Of a stretch of 64,000 nucleotides of DNA, positions 11,793-22,615 are shown in pieces. The notes under the pieces were generated by a model. The model saw nothing but the letters and a program-made list of their open reading frames with translations. It was not told the DNA's origin and did not search any database. Position 1 is the stretch's first letter. Every line of letters starts with the position of its first letter. Source of the stretch: Thozetella sp. PMI_491 (Eukaryota; Ascomycota; Sordariomycetes; Chaetosphaeriales; Chaetosphaeriaceae); assembly GCA_021432635.1 (NCBI GenBank), contig MU270061.1:239216-303215 (forward strand), in the 5' to 3' direction. The position numbers and the translations under genes were made by a program.

Positions 11793-12848
11793 CTAGTCCC
11801 AATAGTATGACAAAATGTCAACGCCTACAAATTCATCCGCATACGCCTTCGCCTTCTCATCACCAGCTGCACCGGCGCATACTAACAGAGGCATAAAGTG
11901 GTCAGCACCACCCTTAGGATGCATATCATACGAGTTGGGAAAGTTGCGCCATTCGACCAGCTTCTTTTCCCTCTCATCCAGCTTCTCCTCGGACACGGCC
12001 TTGGTGAGGGCCTCGTTCCAGGCCTTAGACTTGGTGATAATGTCAAACCGAGGCTGGCCACTTAGCAACGCCATCATGTTGGGTAGATGGTGGAACGACG
12101 CGAAGCCAGATCCAACGATGGCTATGTTGGAGTCGCGCAGTTTTGCTAGGGCTCGGCCGAGTCTGATGTGCTCCGCCGGATCCTGGCTGCTCAGAATGGA
12201 GAGTTGAACAAGAGGTACGGTTGCCTCGGGATCGATGAGAAGAAAAGGGATGAACACGCCGTGATCCCAGCCTAGGAAGGTCAAAGTATCAGCGCATCAA
12301 ATACAGGCTAGTGAGTGCCGACACGTGAATTCATCAAACCTCTAGTAGGATTCAAGGTAGCGTTGAAGTTACTTGCGGCTAGAGCTTCCTTGACTTCAGC
12401 TGCTACCTCTGGGGACCCGGGCGCATTGTGCTGCAACTCATAGCTCTCAGGTGGGAATCCACCATAGTCATAGTACATATCGTGCGACTTCCCAGATGAG
12501 ATGGTCGGCTGGCGCTGTTGCCAATGCGCTGTCACGACGACGATGGCTCTTGGTGCGTCTGCGGTGCCCAGCTTCAGAATCTTAGGGACCCTTTCTTTAA
12601 GCGATTTGATCATGCTCTTATGCGTTGGATCTCCCAAGGCGGGCATAGGGCCTATTGTGGGTTAATAGAGATAGGCATAGCCGAAGGGGGGGGGCGGTCG
12701 GTTCCGAAGCCGTGTACTCACCTCCTCCATGGGAGATTGCAATCACTGCACCGCGCGTCATGTTGCTACCACGTAGAAAGGCAGCTATCATGTAAGAGGC
12801 GACGATAACGAGTGCGGTATGCTTTAATAGAGTGAGCAGACGTAACAT
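11793..12848 (-). CDS. Extradiol ring-cleavage dioxygenase, DODA/LigB class III family
   Basis: Member of the 4,5-DOPA-extradiol-dioxygenase-like family: metal-dependent, one-domain enzymes that open catechol-type rings. The ATG at 12848 begins with a hydrophobic N-terminal segment (LLTLLKHTALVIVASYMIAA), a signal anchor or secretion signal that is unusual for this normally cytosolic family. An intron across 12656-12720 joins ISHGGG to PMPALGDP, the family's first metal-ligand motif. VVVTAHW supplies the second His. A second intron before 12285 joins NPTRG to WDHGVFIPF, the third His motif. The rest (PLVQLSILSSQDPAEHIRLG, NIAIVGSGFASFHHLP) is standard to the stop at 11793. The second donor (GTTTGA) is weak but the join is in frame. 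It sits between the SGNH hydrolase and the MFS transporter, so aromatic catabolism or pigment chemistry is possible. Confidence 0.88.
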
Positions 12849-13289
12849 GGGCCTCTAACCACTATGGTGTATTTAAGTGGTTAAAATTTTGCCGAGGCAT
12901 TTGAAGCACTAGCCCGTGTACCTTATATGTTCTGATGCTTGACCGACGCGGACGGACGAATTTAGTCTAGTCCTCTTTTGTACGCCGGCTTCTACGCGCC
13001 CACTCGCCACACCCCAGTTTGTCATAGCTTGCTAAGCCAAAACAAGCAATTCTAGACCACAAAATCGCCCACATCAGTCGTCCGGGGACGGACGACGACG
13101 ACCTACCCAGAAATTCGTCGCTGCAGGGGCGAATTCAAACGTTCGAGTAAGAATACCGAAGCAACCAATACATACTGCTATACACAAAGCCTCTTAAATG
13201 GTGCAATTTCTATTAGACATAAGAGAGGCATCTAAATAATACATTGCCTAACTAGGCTGGGCTAAGCCTGCGTTGACATTCGCGATGCT
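12849..13289. other. Intergenic
   Basis: Upstream of the dioxygenase and 3' of the MFS gene (both minus strand). No gene seen. CGTCCG/GGACGGACG-type short repeats occur near 12945-12960 and 13078-13095 and could be regulator half-sites, but this is a guess. Confidence 0.4.
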
Positions 13290-14837
13290 TTAGAAGCGCG
13301 AGATCAAGTTCCAGCCGGTATGATGAATCCTTGCGGCGACAACAAAGGCAGTCCCCGCAATGCAGAATACCCCGGAGAAGATCTTGAGACCGGTATAACC
13401 ACTGGCGCTGTCAATAATAGCGCCATTGATGGGATTAGTTGTCAAGCCGCCGATAGCACAGACAAAGTAGACCATGCCGGTTCGGAAGCCGATCTCGGAC
13501 ATCGGCGATATTTGCATCACCACGGGGGTGATCAAAGAGAAGAAGGCGCCGGAGAAAAAGCCAAACAAGACGGAAAACGCAATAAGGGATGCATCGCCTG
13601 TGCTGGGGATCCAGAGCGCCAAGATCCAAAGACCTGACAGAAAACACACCACGATAAAAACGTTGAAGCGGCCGACTCTATCGGCCACAATCCCGGATGA
13701 AAGGCGCCCAAACATAGATCCAGCATTCATTATCGGTAGCATGTACTTGGCGAGGTTAGAGTCCATCCCTGCGGCAAGAGCCTGGGCGGGCAGGTAGTTG
13801 ATAGGGACGAAAACTCCATAGCTAAAGCAGAAAAAGGAGGCCATAATGAGAACAAACTCAGCCTCAGTCCAAGGTTTAGCCAGCTGGGCTCGAGTCACTC
13901 TCTGCGCGCTCGGAGGCCGGAATGTTCGTATGGTGAGATTGGCGATGATGAGGAAAAAGAGTATGAGGAATGCGCAAACACGCATGGCCCAGGCGTAGCC
14001 GACTTCCCGAATGAGATTTGACACCATGATGGGGAATACAATTCCACCGATGCTGGACCCAGTGAACAGAATGCCGAAGGCAGTGCCACGCTTCCCAGTA
14101 AACCATCCAGAGACGGCGTTGAGAGCTGCAAACAGCCAGTCAGCTGACAACGAAGCCAAACATTCGACTGTGGTTGGCGACGACTTACAAGGCTGAAAGA
14201 CAGTTGAAGTTCCAATGCCAGAGCACAGCCCTTGTGCTAGAAGGATCTGGTAATATTCGGTACTCAAGCTGGCCATCATGATACCAAAGACGTGCAAAAA
14301 GGTGCCCACTAGCATCAGCCACCTCGGTCCGTAGTGGTCGTAAAATATACCAACAAAGGGCCCCTAGAAAAGAATCAGTACCTATTTTGTAGGTTCCTGC
14401 TGCAGGCTGCGAATCGTACCATGGCGAACATCAAAAAGATCTCCATCGATGGAATCCACGATATGGTGCTTGGTGAATAGCTTCGAAGCAGGTCGTTCTG
14501 GTAATACTCTTGGAAAACCCCGACACCTAGTTTGTCTCGGCATAAGCAGTTGAATGGGATCAAGAGGTTCCGGTCCTCGGCAGGCGCTCTTACTGTTCAG
14601 CCAGCCAAAACTGCAGAATGAGACACACCAGGCTCCAAGCACGACGAGCCATGCAGAAAGTCCCCCATCTGGAATATCACCCGATGGACTTTTCCGGTCG
14701 ATACTCTTCTCGGGATCTCGCTCAGGCGTCGCGGATGGGTCGTCGGATTGGTCTGCACCAAACTCAGTGCTTCCTGTTTTGTCCCACAGGGGATCGTTTC
14801 CGGCCTCTGCGGCCGCCGGTCGGCTCATATTAGACAT
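13290..14837 (-). CDS. MFS transporter, monocarboxylate-porter-like
   Basis: Twelve-helix plasma-membrane transporter of the major facilitator superfamily, of the monocarboxylate-permease-like type common in fungi. The start at 14837 gives a hydrophilic acidic N-terminus, then [19 protein letters not shown], the DGGxxAW signature of this subfamily leading into helix 1. Three or four introns split the first half: [24 protein letters not shown], and the exon starting [18 protein letters not shown]. Helices 5-12 follow without interruption ([57 protein letters not shown]). The [14 protein letters not shown] loop matches the MFS A-like motif between helices 8 and 9. Substrate is unknown; carboxylates are typical. 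It lies next to a divergent Zn2Cys6 regulator and downstream aromatic-cleavage gene, so co-regulation is plausible. Confidence 0.88.
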
Positions 14838-15741
14838 GGCTAAGGTGGAAAAGGGTATAATAGTGATATATCAAATAAAAGAGGAATATGCTCTTGTTGT
14901 CGTTGGTCAAGGACATCAAATAAGGGATTGAGCCCCGCGTGTTTCTATATGTCTTTTGAGGTGGATACCACCACAACCCGGCATGCTTATAACACCGAAC
15001 GAGAATATTATCCGAGTAAAAATCCTGTTGCTGATACGTGCTGCACGGACTGTTCGGCAGGTTACACGGCCGGCGTGATGGGGGGGCCGGGGCCGTAAAA
15101 ATGCGGCGGAGAGAGGGCCTATTGTGGCTAAGAGCATGGCTCCTTGGGTAGGCCGCTAGTCCATGTTTGGTATCTTAGAGCACATCGAGGTGGTAGTCCA
15201 GTTTCATTGTGGTAAATGGCTGCCACGAGTTCACAGATTGACTCCTTTAGTGAACCTTGCTCCAGCCTACAAAGGCTCATAATCTAGCGAGCTCTCTCCT
15301 CTAAGAAAATTACATGAGCAACCAGAGCCGAACATAAGCTAATCTTCGTCGGCGATAGGAGATTGACCAAGAAGTCTGAAAGCTGCTTTCCAACTCTTGC
15401 AAGCCGGTTCCTCTAAACCACCGGCTGAGCCAACAGGCCTCAAATGCTCAGCTGGATAGCGCATCATGCAGCACCTGACCTTGACAAAGCATCAGTTGTG
15501 GTTGTATCGAGATGCAGTGAGACGCGAGGAGTCGATCAATAATCCACTCCGTCTGTTTCGTACAGAACTAAGACATTCAATTCGCCCCGGAGATAAAATG
15601 GACCGAAAAAAAGGCTTTGCTGACAAAGCCCCTCGGCCTTAAACTGCGCCGGCACCAGAGCACGAAACGCTCCCAGATGCAAGTAACAAGAGGAAAAGCG
15701 CAGTTCCCACCCTCAGGCATCCATCTCTCGACCGCTCGGGC
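14838..15741. promoter_or_regulatory. Shared divergent promoter, MFS transporter / Zn2Cys6 regulator
   Basis: About 0.9 kb between the start of the MFS gene (minus) and the start of the regulator (plus). Local regulators often control a divergent transporter from one such region. It contains CGG-type triplets, for example around 15062-15112, as expected for Zn2Cys6 sites, but no site can be assigned by eye. Frames here are short and featureless. Confidence 0.4.
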
Positions 15742-17928
15742 ATGAACAACGAAGAGACAGCCACGGATGGGAGCCCCAGCCCGGGCTCGAACCCCGAAGA
15801 CCATGTTGTTTCGGCCTCGGCACCTACGCCTGCGTTATTCCGAGCCGGCCGCCCAATGTCGCGTTCATGTTACGCCTGCAACCAGAAGAAAATCCGCTGT
15901 GACAAAAAAGAGCCATGTTCATCGTGTCGTCGTGCCCACAAGCCGTGCGTCTACCCGCCGGTTGGGCCGCGGGTGCGCCGCACCCGCAACACTATCATTT
16001 CCGACATGGCCGGCCGCATAGCCAGTCTAGAAAAGTCTCTTGCCGAAGCCCGAGCCCGAGAGGCGCCGTCTCAAACTTCTTCCGAGACTGAAAGTAGCAC
16101 TCCCTCTCCGGCCTTGCTCGCTTCTGCCAATCGACCTTCCGATGTGCCCGAACGGTTCCAGGAGGAGGTCCTCCTCCAGAAAGGATCCTCCAGTCAGTAT
16201 TTTAACGACATTCTCTTTTCAAGAGCAATAGAGGAAGTAAGATGCATCCAACCTGCTGTGAGACAGGCGGAGGCCTTGTGCTAACCGCTAAGCGAAGGAG
16301 CACGACATTAGATCCACCTTAACAAGTCCCCGATCAGAGCTTGCATGGCAACCGGCGTCGGGCATATTTAATCCTATGGGCATCCTTTCTTCTCCATCTT
16401 CCTCGATAGATCCCGCTAGCCTTATCCCATCCGAAGACCTGGCCGCGAAGCTATGGAATATGTACATCAGCAACGTGGAAGGTTGGACATCATTGAAAAT
16501 GTCGCACGTGCCTACTGATGAGATCACTGTGTACTCGGTCATCAACGACCCGTCAAAGGCATCCTACGAGGATCTTGCCCTAAACTTCGCCATCTATTTC
16601 TCAGCCGCAGTGGCTGTTGGCATGAAGCAATCCGACCAGATCCTTGGCCAGAACAGATATTCACTTTTATTGCGCCTTAAGAAGGGCTTGGAGCAGTCCT
16701 TCGCGCGCGGAGACTTTCTTGGTCAGCCCACGATAAATTTTCTTCGCGCCCTGGCTATATATCTCGTACGTTTATCCCTATCCGCTATTCATGTTTCATA
16801 GGGCTAAGCACTCTCCAGTCTGCACTTCGTATCCACAACCGGTGCAAGGGAATATGGATTCTCAACGGCCTTGCCGTCCGCACCGCTCAATCATTGGGCC
16901 TTCACCGCGATGGAGAGCACTTCGGCCTCTCCCCATTCCAAGCCGAAATTCGTCGACGTCTCTGGTGGCACTTGCTCTACCGGGAGGGCCGTGCAGCCGA
17001 GGACTACGGCTTGGAAAACTCAGCCTGCCGACAGTTACTAATCTCGGATGTTCGCCTGCCCCTCAATATTGACGATACAGATATATACCCAGAAATGCAA
17101 CAGCTTCCAAATGAAAAACAAGGGTGGACAGCCATGACTCTATCGCTGATCAACATAAACCTTGCAAAATCTATGCAGATGCTAGCATCCGTCGTCACAG
17201 CATCCTCGCCATCATCCCCTCCTAGCGAAGAAAGAAGAGCGCATCTCATTGAAGAAGCCCGCGCGCGCATGGAGAAGCAACTGGAGAGCTGCAACCCAGT
17301 GATCCCCAGACAGCGCATTACCTGTAATTGCTCACGCTTCATGCTCAGAAAGCTGACATTCACCACGAAAATACAATGGAGCGTTCTTCAACGCCCAGGC
17401 CCACACGCGGATTTCATAACCGAAGAAAACCTGCTTGAAGCACTGGAAATTTTGGAGGAGAAGCTCAACACCGACGACAGCTTCTTGAAGCAGTTCTCGT
17501 GGCACAATAAAGCCTTCCCACAGTACCACGTTACCATGTATGTCCTTTTGCATCTATGCATCAAGCCAGACGGCCCGAGTATCGCGAGAGCATGGGCTGC
17601 GGTCGAGGCAATGATCGCAGTTGAGCTAGAGGACGAGCCTTCTACGGTTTTCGGATCCAAATATGCAGTACTAGCAGCACTGAAAGCGAAAGCCACGGCA
17701 ATCAGAGAAAGGATGCCGAGACAAGAACCAGGCGAGAACAAAGAGAATGGAGAGCAAAATATAGAGCCGGCATCTATAGACGGATCGGCTGAGAGAAGAG
17801 ACCACGCTCTATATCAATTTGGGGATGGGGATAGTTGGAATTTCGGCGCAGCAGACCACGAGTGGCCGCCGTGGGAAACATTTGCGCAGCGATTTCAGCT
17901 AGACAGCCCTGATGCATATTGGTCTTGA
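15742..17928 (+). CDS. Zn2Cys6 transcription factor with fungal-specific TF domain
   Basis: Nuclear regulator in three exons. Exon 1 (from the ATG at 15742) carries the zinc cluster near residues 52-80, CYACNQKKIRC, CSSC and a last Cys before VYPPVG, then an Arg-rich linker and a coiled-coil-like segment (MAGRIASLEKSLAEARAREA). It ends at SRAIEE with donor GTAAGA at about 16236. Exon 2 begins after CATTAG near 16311 and covers the start of the fungal_trans domain (DLAAKLWNMYISNVEGW, LALNFAIYFSAAVAVGMK). A second intron near 16760-16815 leads to exon 3 with the diagnostic AQSLGLHRDGEHFGLSPFQA and RRRLWWHLLYREGRAAEDYG. The C-terminus is acidic and aromatic, ending at 17928. It is divergent from the MFS transporter and is probably the local regulator of the 9-19 kb block. 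Confidence 0.87.
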
Positions 17929-18424
17929 GAGATATCTATCTGCAATATCCATTCGGCGATACCGTAGAATTGATATTTCGGTGAAAATATACAAAGGGAG
18001 GCCCAAAGCCGTCGAGATGCCTTACTTCAAACCATGTTCAATAATGAGATCGGCCCATGTAAAATGCGGCAACCCAGCAGCTTCTGTATCCGCTAGCGAG
18101 GTCTAGAAGTTGTATCTCGATGATTGGTAAATTTCTCGTGGTCAATGAAGGATTTATCGCTAGAGAAGTAGAGGCTGTAGATCGAAATTTCTAGTTCAGG
18201 AAACTCTCAGTAAACATGAGGAGAAGCGTTCCGGGCTCAGAGGAACTATAGCTCCACCGGGACTACACCCGATAAGTATAGTAATTCTCGCAGCATGACG
18301 GGCAGCCTTAGCCGCGTATATAGTTGATTTGAAGGGTAATCTCATTGTAAATTAGGTACTTCGTATATTATACTTGCCTACAGTGCTTGGCAAGCTCCAT
18401 TGTGCAGTTTAGGCATCTTTGGTT
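17929..18424. other. Intergenic, convergent 3' ends
   Basis: Between the 3' ends of the regulator (plus) and the short-chain dehydrogenase (minus). No gene seen. Confidence 0.5.
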
Positions 18425-19462
18425 TCATTCATAATCTTTGAGCTCGTTCTGCGTCCATTCCCATAACTTTTTCGACAGATCTGCATCCTTTGCCGTGGCT
18501 GATTCCTTATCTGGGATGCCCACGGGCTCGTAATACTTCCCAGTCTCCGCCTCAGCCGCAGTTGACGCCCAGAGGTGGTTCTTTGCCCCGTTCTCTATCG
18601 ACGTGGTGAGCAGCGGCGCTAGGGGAGTTGTCAACTTGACAAGGAAGCTCTCGTTCTTAAGCCCAACAGCTATCCCAGTGGCAATGCGCCCCGGGTGTAC
18701 CGCCACGACTTTGAGCTGCGGGTATCTGCGCGCAAGCTCCTTAGCCAAGAATATGCATGCTACTTTGCTCTGCCCATAGCGTTGGAAGTACGACTTTCTC
18801 TGTATCAGCATTGACCCGCGAATGGGGCTAAGGGTGGCAGTTGAGAGTGCTGACTGGGTACATACCATCTTCTCGCACGGTGTCTTCACCTTCTCGTACA
18901 CAATCCCGCCGCGCGGTGCCATAACATGCCCCTCGCTGGCCACCACTACAACGCGCACGTCCGCGTCTGGCGCCTCGGCGGTGCGCTGGAGCGTCAGCAG
19001 GAGTAATTTTGTCAAGAGTGCGTGACCGAGGTAATTGATGCCAAAACACTTCTCGTAACGATCCGACGTCATCCCTGGCTTCACACTCATCACTCCGGCA
19101 TTGAGCAGCAAGATATCGAGCTTATTCTCCGCGGCGCAGAACTCGGCTGCTGCCTTCTTGATGGAAGCGAACGACCCAAGGTCGACCCCGATGAAGGACA
19201 CGCGTGCATCAGGCACCTCCGTCCGGATCAACTCGATAGGGCCCTCGCCGTTGTCGTCGCGAGGTAGATCCGCGATGTAGATGTGAGCCGGGCTGTGGCG
19301 TGCTAGTTCAATGGCGGCCTGGCGGCCAAGATCGCCGGCGGCACCCGTGATGAAGATGACCTTGCCCTCCAACGACGCAATGTCACGGGCGGGGTCGAAT
19401 GATACCCCACGCTTGTTTTTCGATCCAAAAAGGGTCACCCGGATCATGGCCAGAAAATCCAT
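18425..19462 (-). CDS. Short-chain dehydrogenase/reductase (SDR)
   Basis: NAD(P)-dependent oxidoreductase of the classical/retinol-dehydrogenase-like SDR type. The start at 19462 precedes a short hydrophobic leader. The Rossmann motif is TGAAGDLGR (TGxxGxLG), with the acidic strand IADLPRDD, the NAG motif in LLLNAGVM, the GINYLGHALLTKLLL helix, the catalytic pair in YGQSK (Tyr and Lys) and AVHPGRIATGI after it. The frame is open throughout, but 66 nt inside it (about 18803-18868) has a GTATGT donor, a CTGAT branch-like site and an ACAG acceptor. Removing it keeps the frame and joins CEKM to RKSYFQRYGQSK, restoring the normal spacing before the catalytic Tyr. I take it as an intron, giving about 323 residues. 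Substrate unknown. Confidence 0.87.
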   Translation of the reverse strand: MDFLAMIRVTLFGSKNKRGVSFDPARDIASLEGKVIFITGAAGDLGRQAAIELARHSPAHIYIADLPRDDNGEGPIELIRTEVPDARVSFIGVDLGSFASIKKAAAEFCAAENKLDILLLNAGVMSVKPGMTSDRYEKCFGINYLGHALLTKLLLLTLQRTAEAPDADVRVVVVASEGHVMAPRGGIVYEKVKTPCEKMVCTQSALSTATLSPIRGSMLIQRKSYFQRYGQSKVACIFLAKELARRYPQLKVVAVHPGRIATGIAVGLKNESFLVKLTTPLAPLLTTSIENGAKNHLWASTAAEAETGKYYEPVGIPDKESATAKDADLSKKLWEWTQNELKDYE

Positions 19463-20072
19463 TGCGGCGGTGGTGTCGGGCTAGCTCGCGGTGTGGGTGG
19501 AAGAGCGGTGGTTCTGCACTTAACGGATCAGGCGCGACCTGGGCATTTGGACAAATTCAGGAAAATGGTTGGATTTTTGTTGCATCCAGGGGAATCGAAA
19601 GGAGATTGACAAAACCGACGGCATGCACGTGCCCTGCGAACCCAAAGCCTCAAAAGTGCTTGGGCAATTAATCTGGTATACGAATACGGTGTTTTGTACT
19701 ATGCCCGTCCTGGAAACGAATCCGAGAGTCCAGACAAAGTTGCGACGGGGGCATGCCCAATGAATCACCTCCGCTCTTCCAATGCCAATCGGCCGTTTTC
19801 TTTTCTTTGTCCTATTTGAAGAGGGGATCCTGCTGCTTAATTGAGGCTTCAGAAAGTGGCAGGAGATGGAGAATAGGGGCTACCTATTTTTGTCGTAGTG
19901 AGGTGTCCAGGCAGGGCAGCCAAGCTATGTGATAGGTGCTATAGAAAAAGTTTGAGCCTAGGCGAATTAGGCACTAACATATCTGATATCTACCTATACA
20001 AGGAGTTATAGCTTAATTATCCAATCGCTACCCACACTATCAAGTTCACAGAAGGCTACGAAACAAATCGTC
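19463..20072. other. Intergenic
   Basis: Upstream of the dehydrogenase and 3' of the carboxypeptidase gene. Small overlapping frames at 19520-19770 have no domain. I see nothing functional. Confidence 0.45.
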
Positions 20073-22049
20073 CTACGTCGACGACAGGGTTTTATTCCGC
20101 ATAATTTGCCAGAAAGCTTGCAGTGCCACCTCGGGTTGATAGTAAGGTCTAGTTGGACTTCATTAGCGCATCTCGGCCATCGCTGCCAATGCGTGTCTAG
20201 TATACCGGGGGGGCTAGGTAGGTTCTTACACTTCGTGTCCTGCTTCGTAAACTCTCAGCCAGTTTAGATTTCCAACTGATTTATACTCGCCAGCTGCGGT
20301 TCCATTCACAGTGTAGGGTGAAGCAACCTTCGAGACAAACTTGGTCCGTCCGGCGTAGTCGATCTTATTGGTGCATTCGAGATTCCCAATCCAGTTGCAG
20401 AGCCAATCTAGAAGCTGGGTTAGAAATATTCTCCACGCTGGAGTGCCGGACTTACCTGCGTCGCCGGCCCAGATGAGGACCGTGATTCCAGACCGGACTA
20501 CCTTGCTGAGGGCGGGTAAAAACGATCGAAACGCTAAAGAGATCAGCACAGAATCACGATATGTAGCATGGAATAATCTCACTATCGCCAGTTCCCACAA
20601 AGTCGTTGACTATTGTGTCGGAGCACATGCTATATTGTACCCGCGCTCCAATGGCCGCCATGACTGATGCATTCTGTAGGTAAGATCCATATGTATCGGG
20701 TGGACTGTGGGGGTCTTCCAGCGTGTACCGAACATCATAATAGTTGATATCATTAGCATCCTCGATGGGGCCTTCAGTTACATTATAGCAAATATTGTCC
20801 GCTGCGGTACAGGAGCTGTCGTCCCCAGTGGTACCGGTACAGCTGGCTGCTGCCGGGAGGCATTGGCTATAATATTCGCGGAGTTGGGAGTTGTATTGAC
20901 TCTGATTCAGAAGTTGCCTGTATTTATTGGTGAGTCCATAATCTAGGTATGCCTTATACTGAATGGTGGCGTCAAGCCTATCGAGTGGTCAGTGAAAGAA
21001 GACCACGAATCGAGACGGAGGTCTACATACAGTCCATTATTAATGCCGAGAGCCACTAATTTGATCTCGCTCCCCGCCAACTTGCCGTCTTTTATGGCGG
21101 CATTTTGGTCCTCGAAGTAAGACGCAAATTCAGGTCCCCAGTGGCCTGCCGACAATGTCCATTAGCAATAGAACCTAGGCTTTTACGGGTCTGGGAGAGA
21201 CAGCTAACCTCCGTAGCTTTCAGTGAACAAGCCAAAGTCATGATTTTCGTACTGAGGGAAAGCATCGTAGAAAGCCTGCATAAATTGCCATACATACGGG
21301 GCAGCTCCAACAGTGGAGTTCAGGCCATTGCTTCCATTCGATCCATAGCTACCAATAGCGGCTTTGTTAAAGAAGTTTATTTGCTTTTAGAATGCAGTGG
21401 CATACATACCTGAAGCCAGCACCGACTGCACATGACGATGTTAATGTTTGTGCCCACTATCCATTGGAATTAGACGACTCACTTGGTTGGTCAACATATA
21501 GCATATTGGCATGTGTGTTCCAAGAATACGGATTTAACGATGGCTCGGACTGTCCATCAACAAAATGGCAGGGCCCTAGACGCCATCATTAGTTGTAATT
21601 AACCTCACGAGGGAACCAGAGTTGTAGTTTCCCACCATTTTCCTGGAAGAGGCCCACCATAGAGCTGCAGCCTGGGCCCCCATTAAGCCATAACGAGAGC
21701 GGCGCAGTAGTCGGGCTGTTGCGGGCTTCAAAGAACCAAAACCACATATGATTGTCGGCACCTGTTATCGAATTAGCCCGATCGGAACTACGATGTATGA
21801 CCCACCACTGCGAGACAAACCGACGGAAAGGTAGCCACTATAACTGTTGACGCCCGGAGTGGTCTCGCAGATACCTGAGTTCGTGACAAACTTCAGTTGG
21901 GTGTTGGTAGCAGCATGCTCAAAGACGGTGAATTCTGTGCCTTGTTCATCTTTTGTGTTGTACCGTTTATTCCTGGGTCTGAGAGGATCTGAAGGAGTAG
22001 CCAAGCAGAAGCCAGCCAACCCGAATGTAAACAGACCTGTGAACCACAT
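20073..22049 (-). CDS. Secreted serine carboxypeptidase, peptidase family S10
   Basis: Exopeptidase removing C-terminal residues, secreted or vacuolar. The start at 22049 opens a signal peptide ([19 protein letters not shown]). About eight exons. Landmarks in order: [40 protein letters not shown] before a GTGAGT donor, the nucleophile in TESYGG (GESYGG in most members), [15 protein letters not shown], the catalytic Asp in [14 protein letters not shown] (an intron falls inside it), and the catalytic His in AGHEVPYYQPE. The main frame appears to stop right after AGHEV at 20226, but a GTAAGA donor at 20229 and a CTAG acceptor at 20149 give an 81-nt intron. The last exon restores [16 protein letters not shown] and stops at 20073. 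The catalytic triad is complete. The final exon is easily missed. Confidence 0.87.
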
Positions 22050-22615
22050 TTTGTCGTCAATTCATCTGCAAGATATGGAGTACGACAAACTAGCTAGCTC
22101 CGAAAATATCCCTAAAAACCGGGGGCCAACACCTCTTTTAAATACTTTCTCTGAACACGCTCACTCTAGTTCAGTCGGGGTTCTTTGGGGGCCACGAATG
22201 TCATTTTGGCATACGAAAAGGTTTTGGCGGCGAATTGCGGTGGACGTACCTAGGGCCGACTGACCGAAAGGAGTTACTCAAAGTTCAAACGTGACACAAA
22301 CATACTTAAAGGGGCATAATCTACGGTATGCCATCAAATTACTTCACCGTGCCTAAGATTCTCTATGGAGGGGCAGCGGATCGGATGACACCTACTAGAT
22401 GTGGAAGGTACTTCCAAGTCTCGCCGCTCTCTTGCATACATGTTGAGGATACACCAGATTTTCTTGCTCTACTCTCTTTGTGGACCAGAGCTACAGGCAC
22501 AATCGATTCAACGAAGACTCAGTCTAACTGCCAATGCTTGTATCTATTCTTCGTACATTCGATCTATCTTTTTCAGCATTACTATGTGTTGGGTTAAAGG
22601 TGCTAATTATATCAA
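22050..22615. other. Intergenic
   Basis: Upstream of the carboxypeptidase and 3' of the chitin synthase (both minus strand). Only short featureless frames. Confidence 0.45.
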
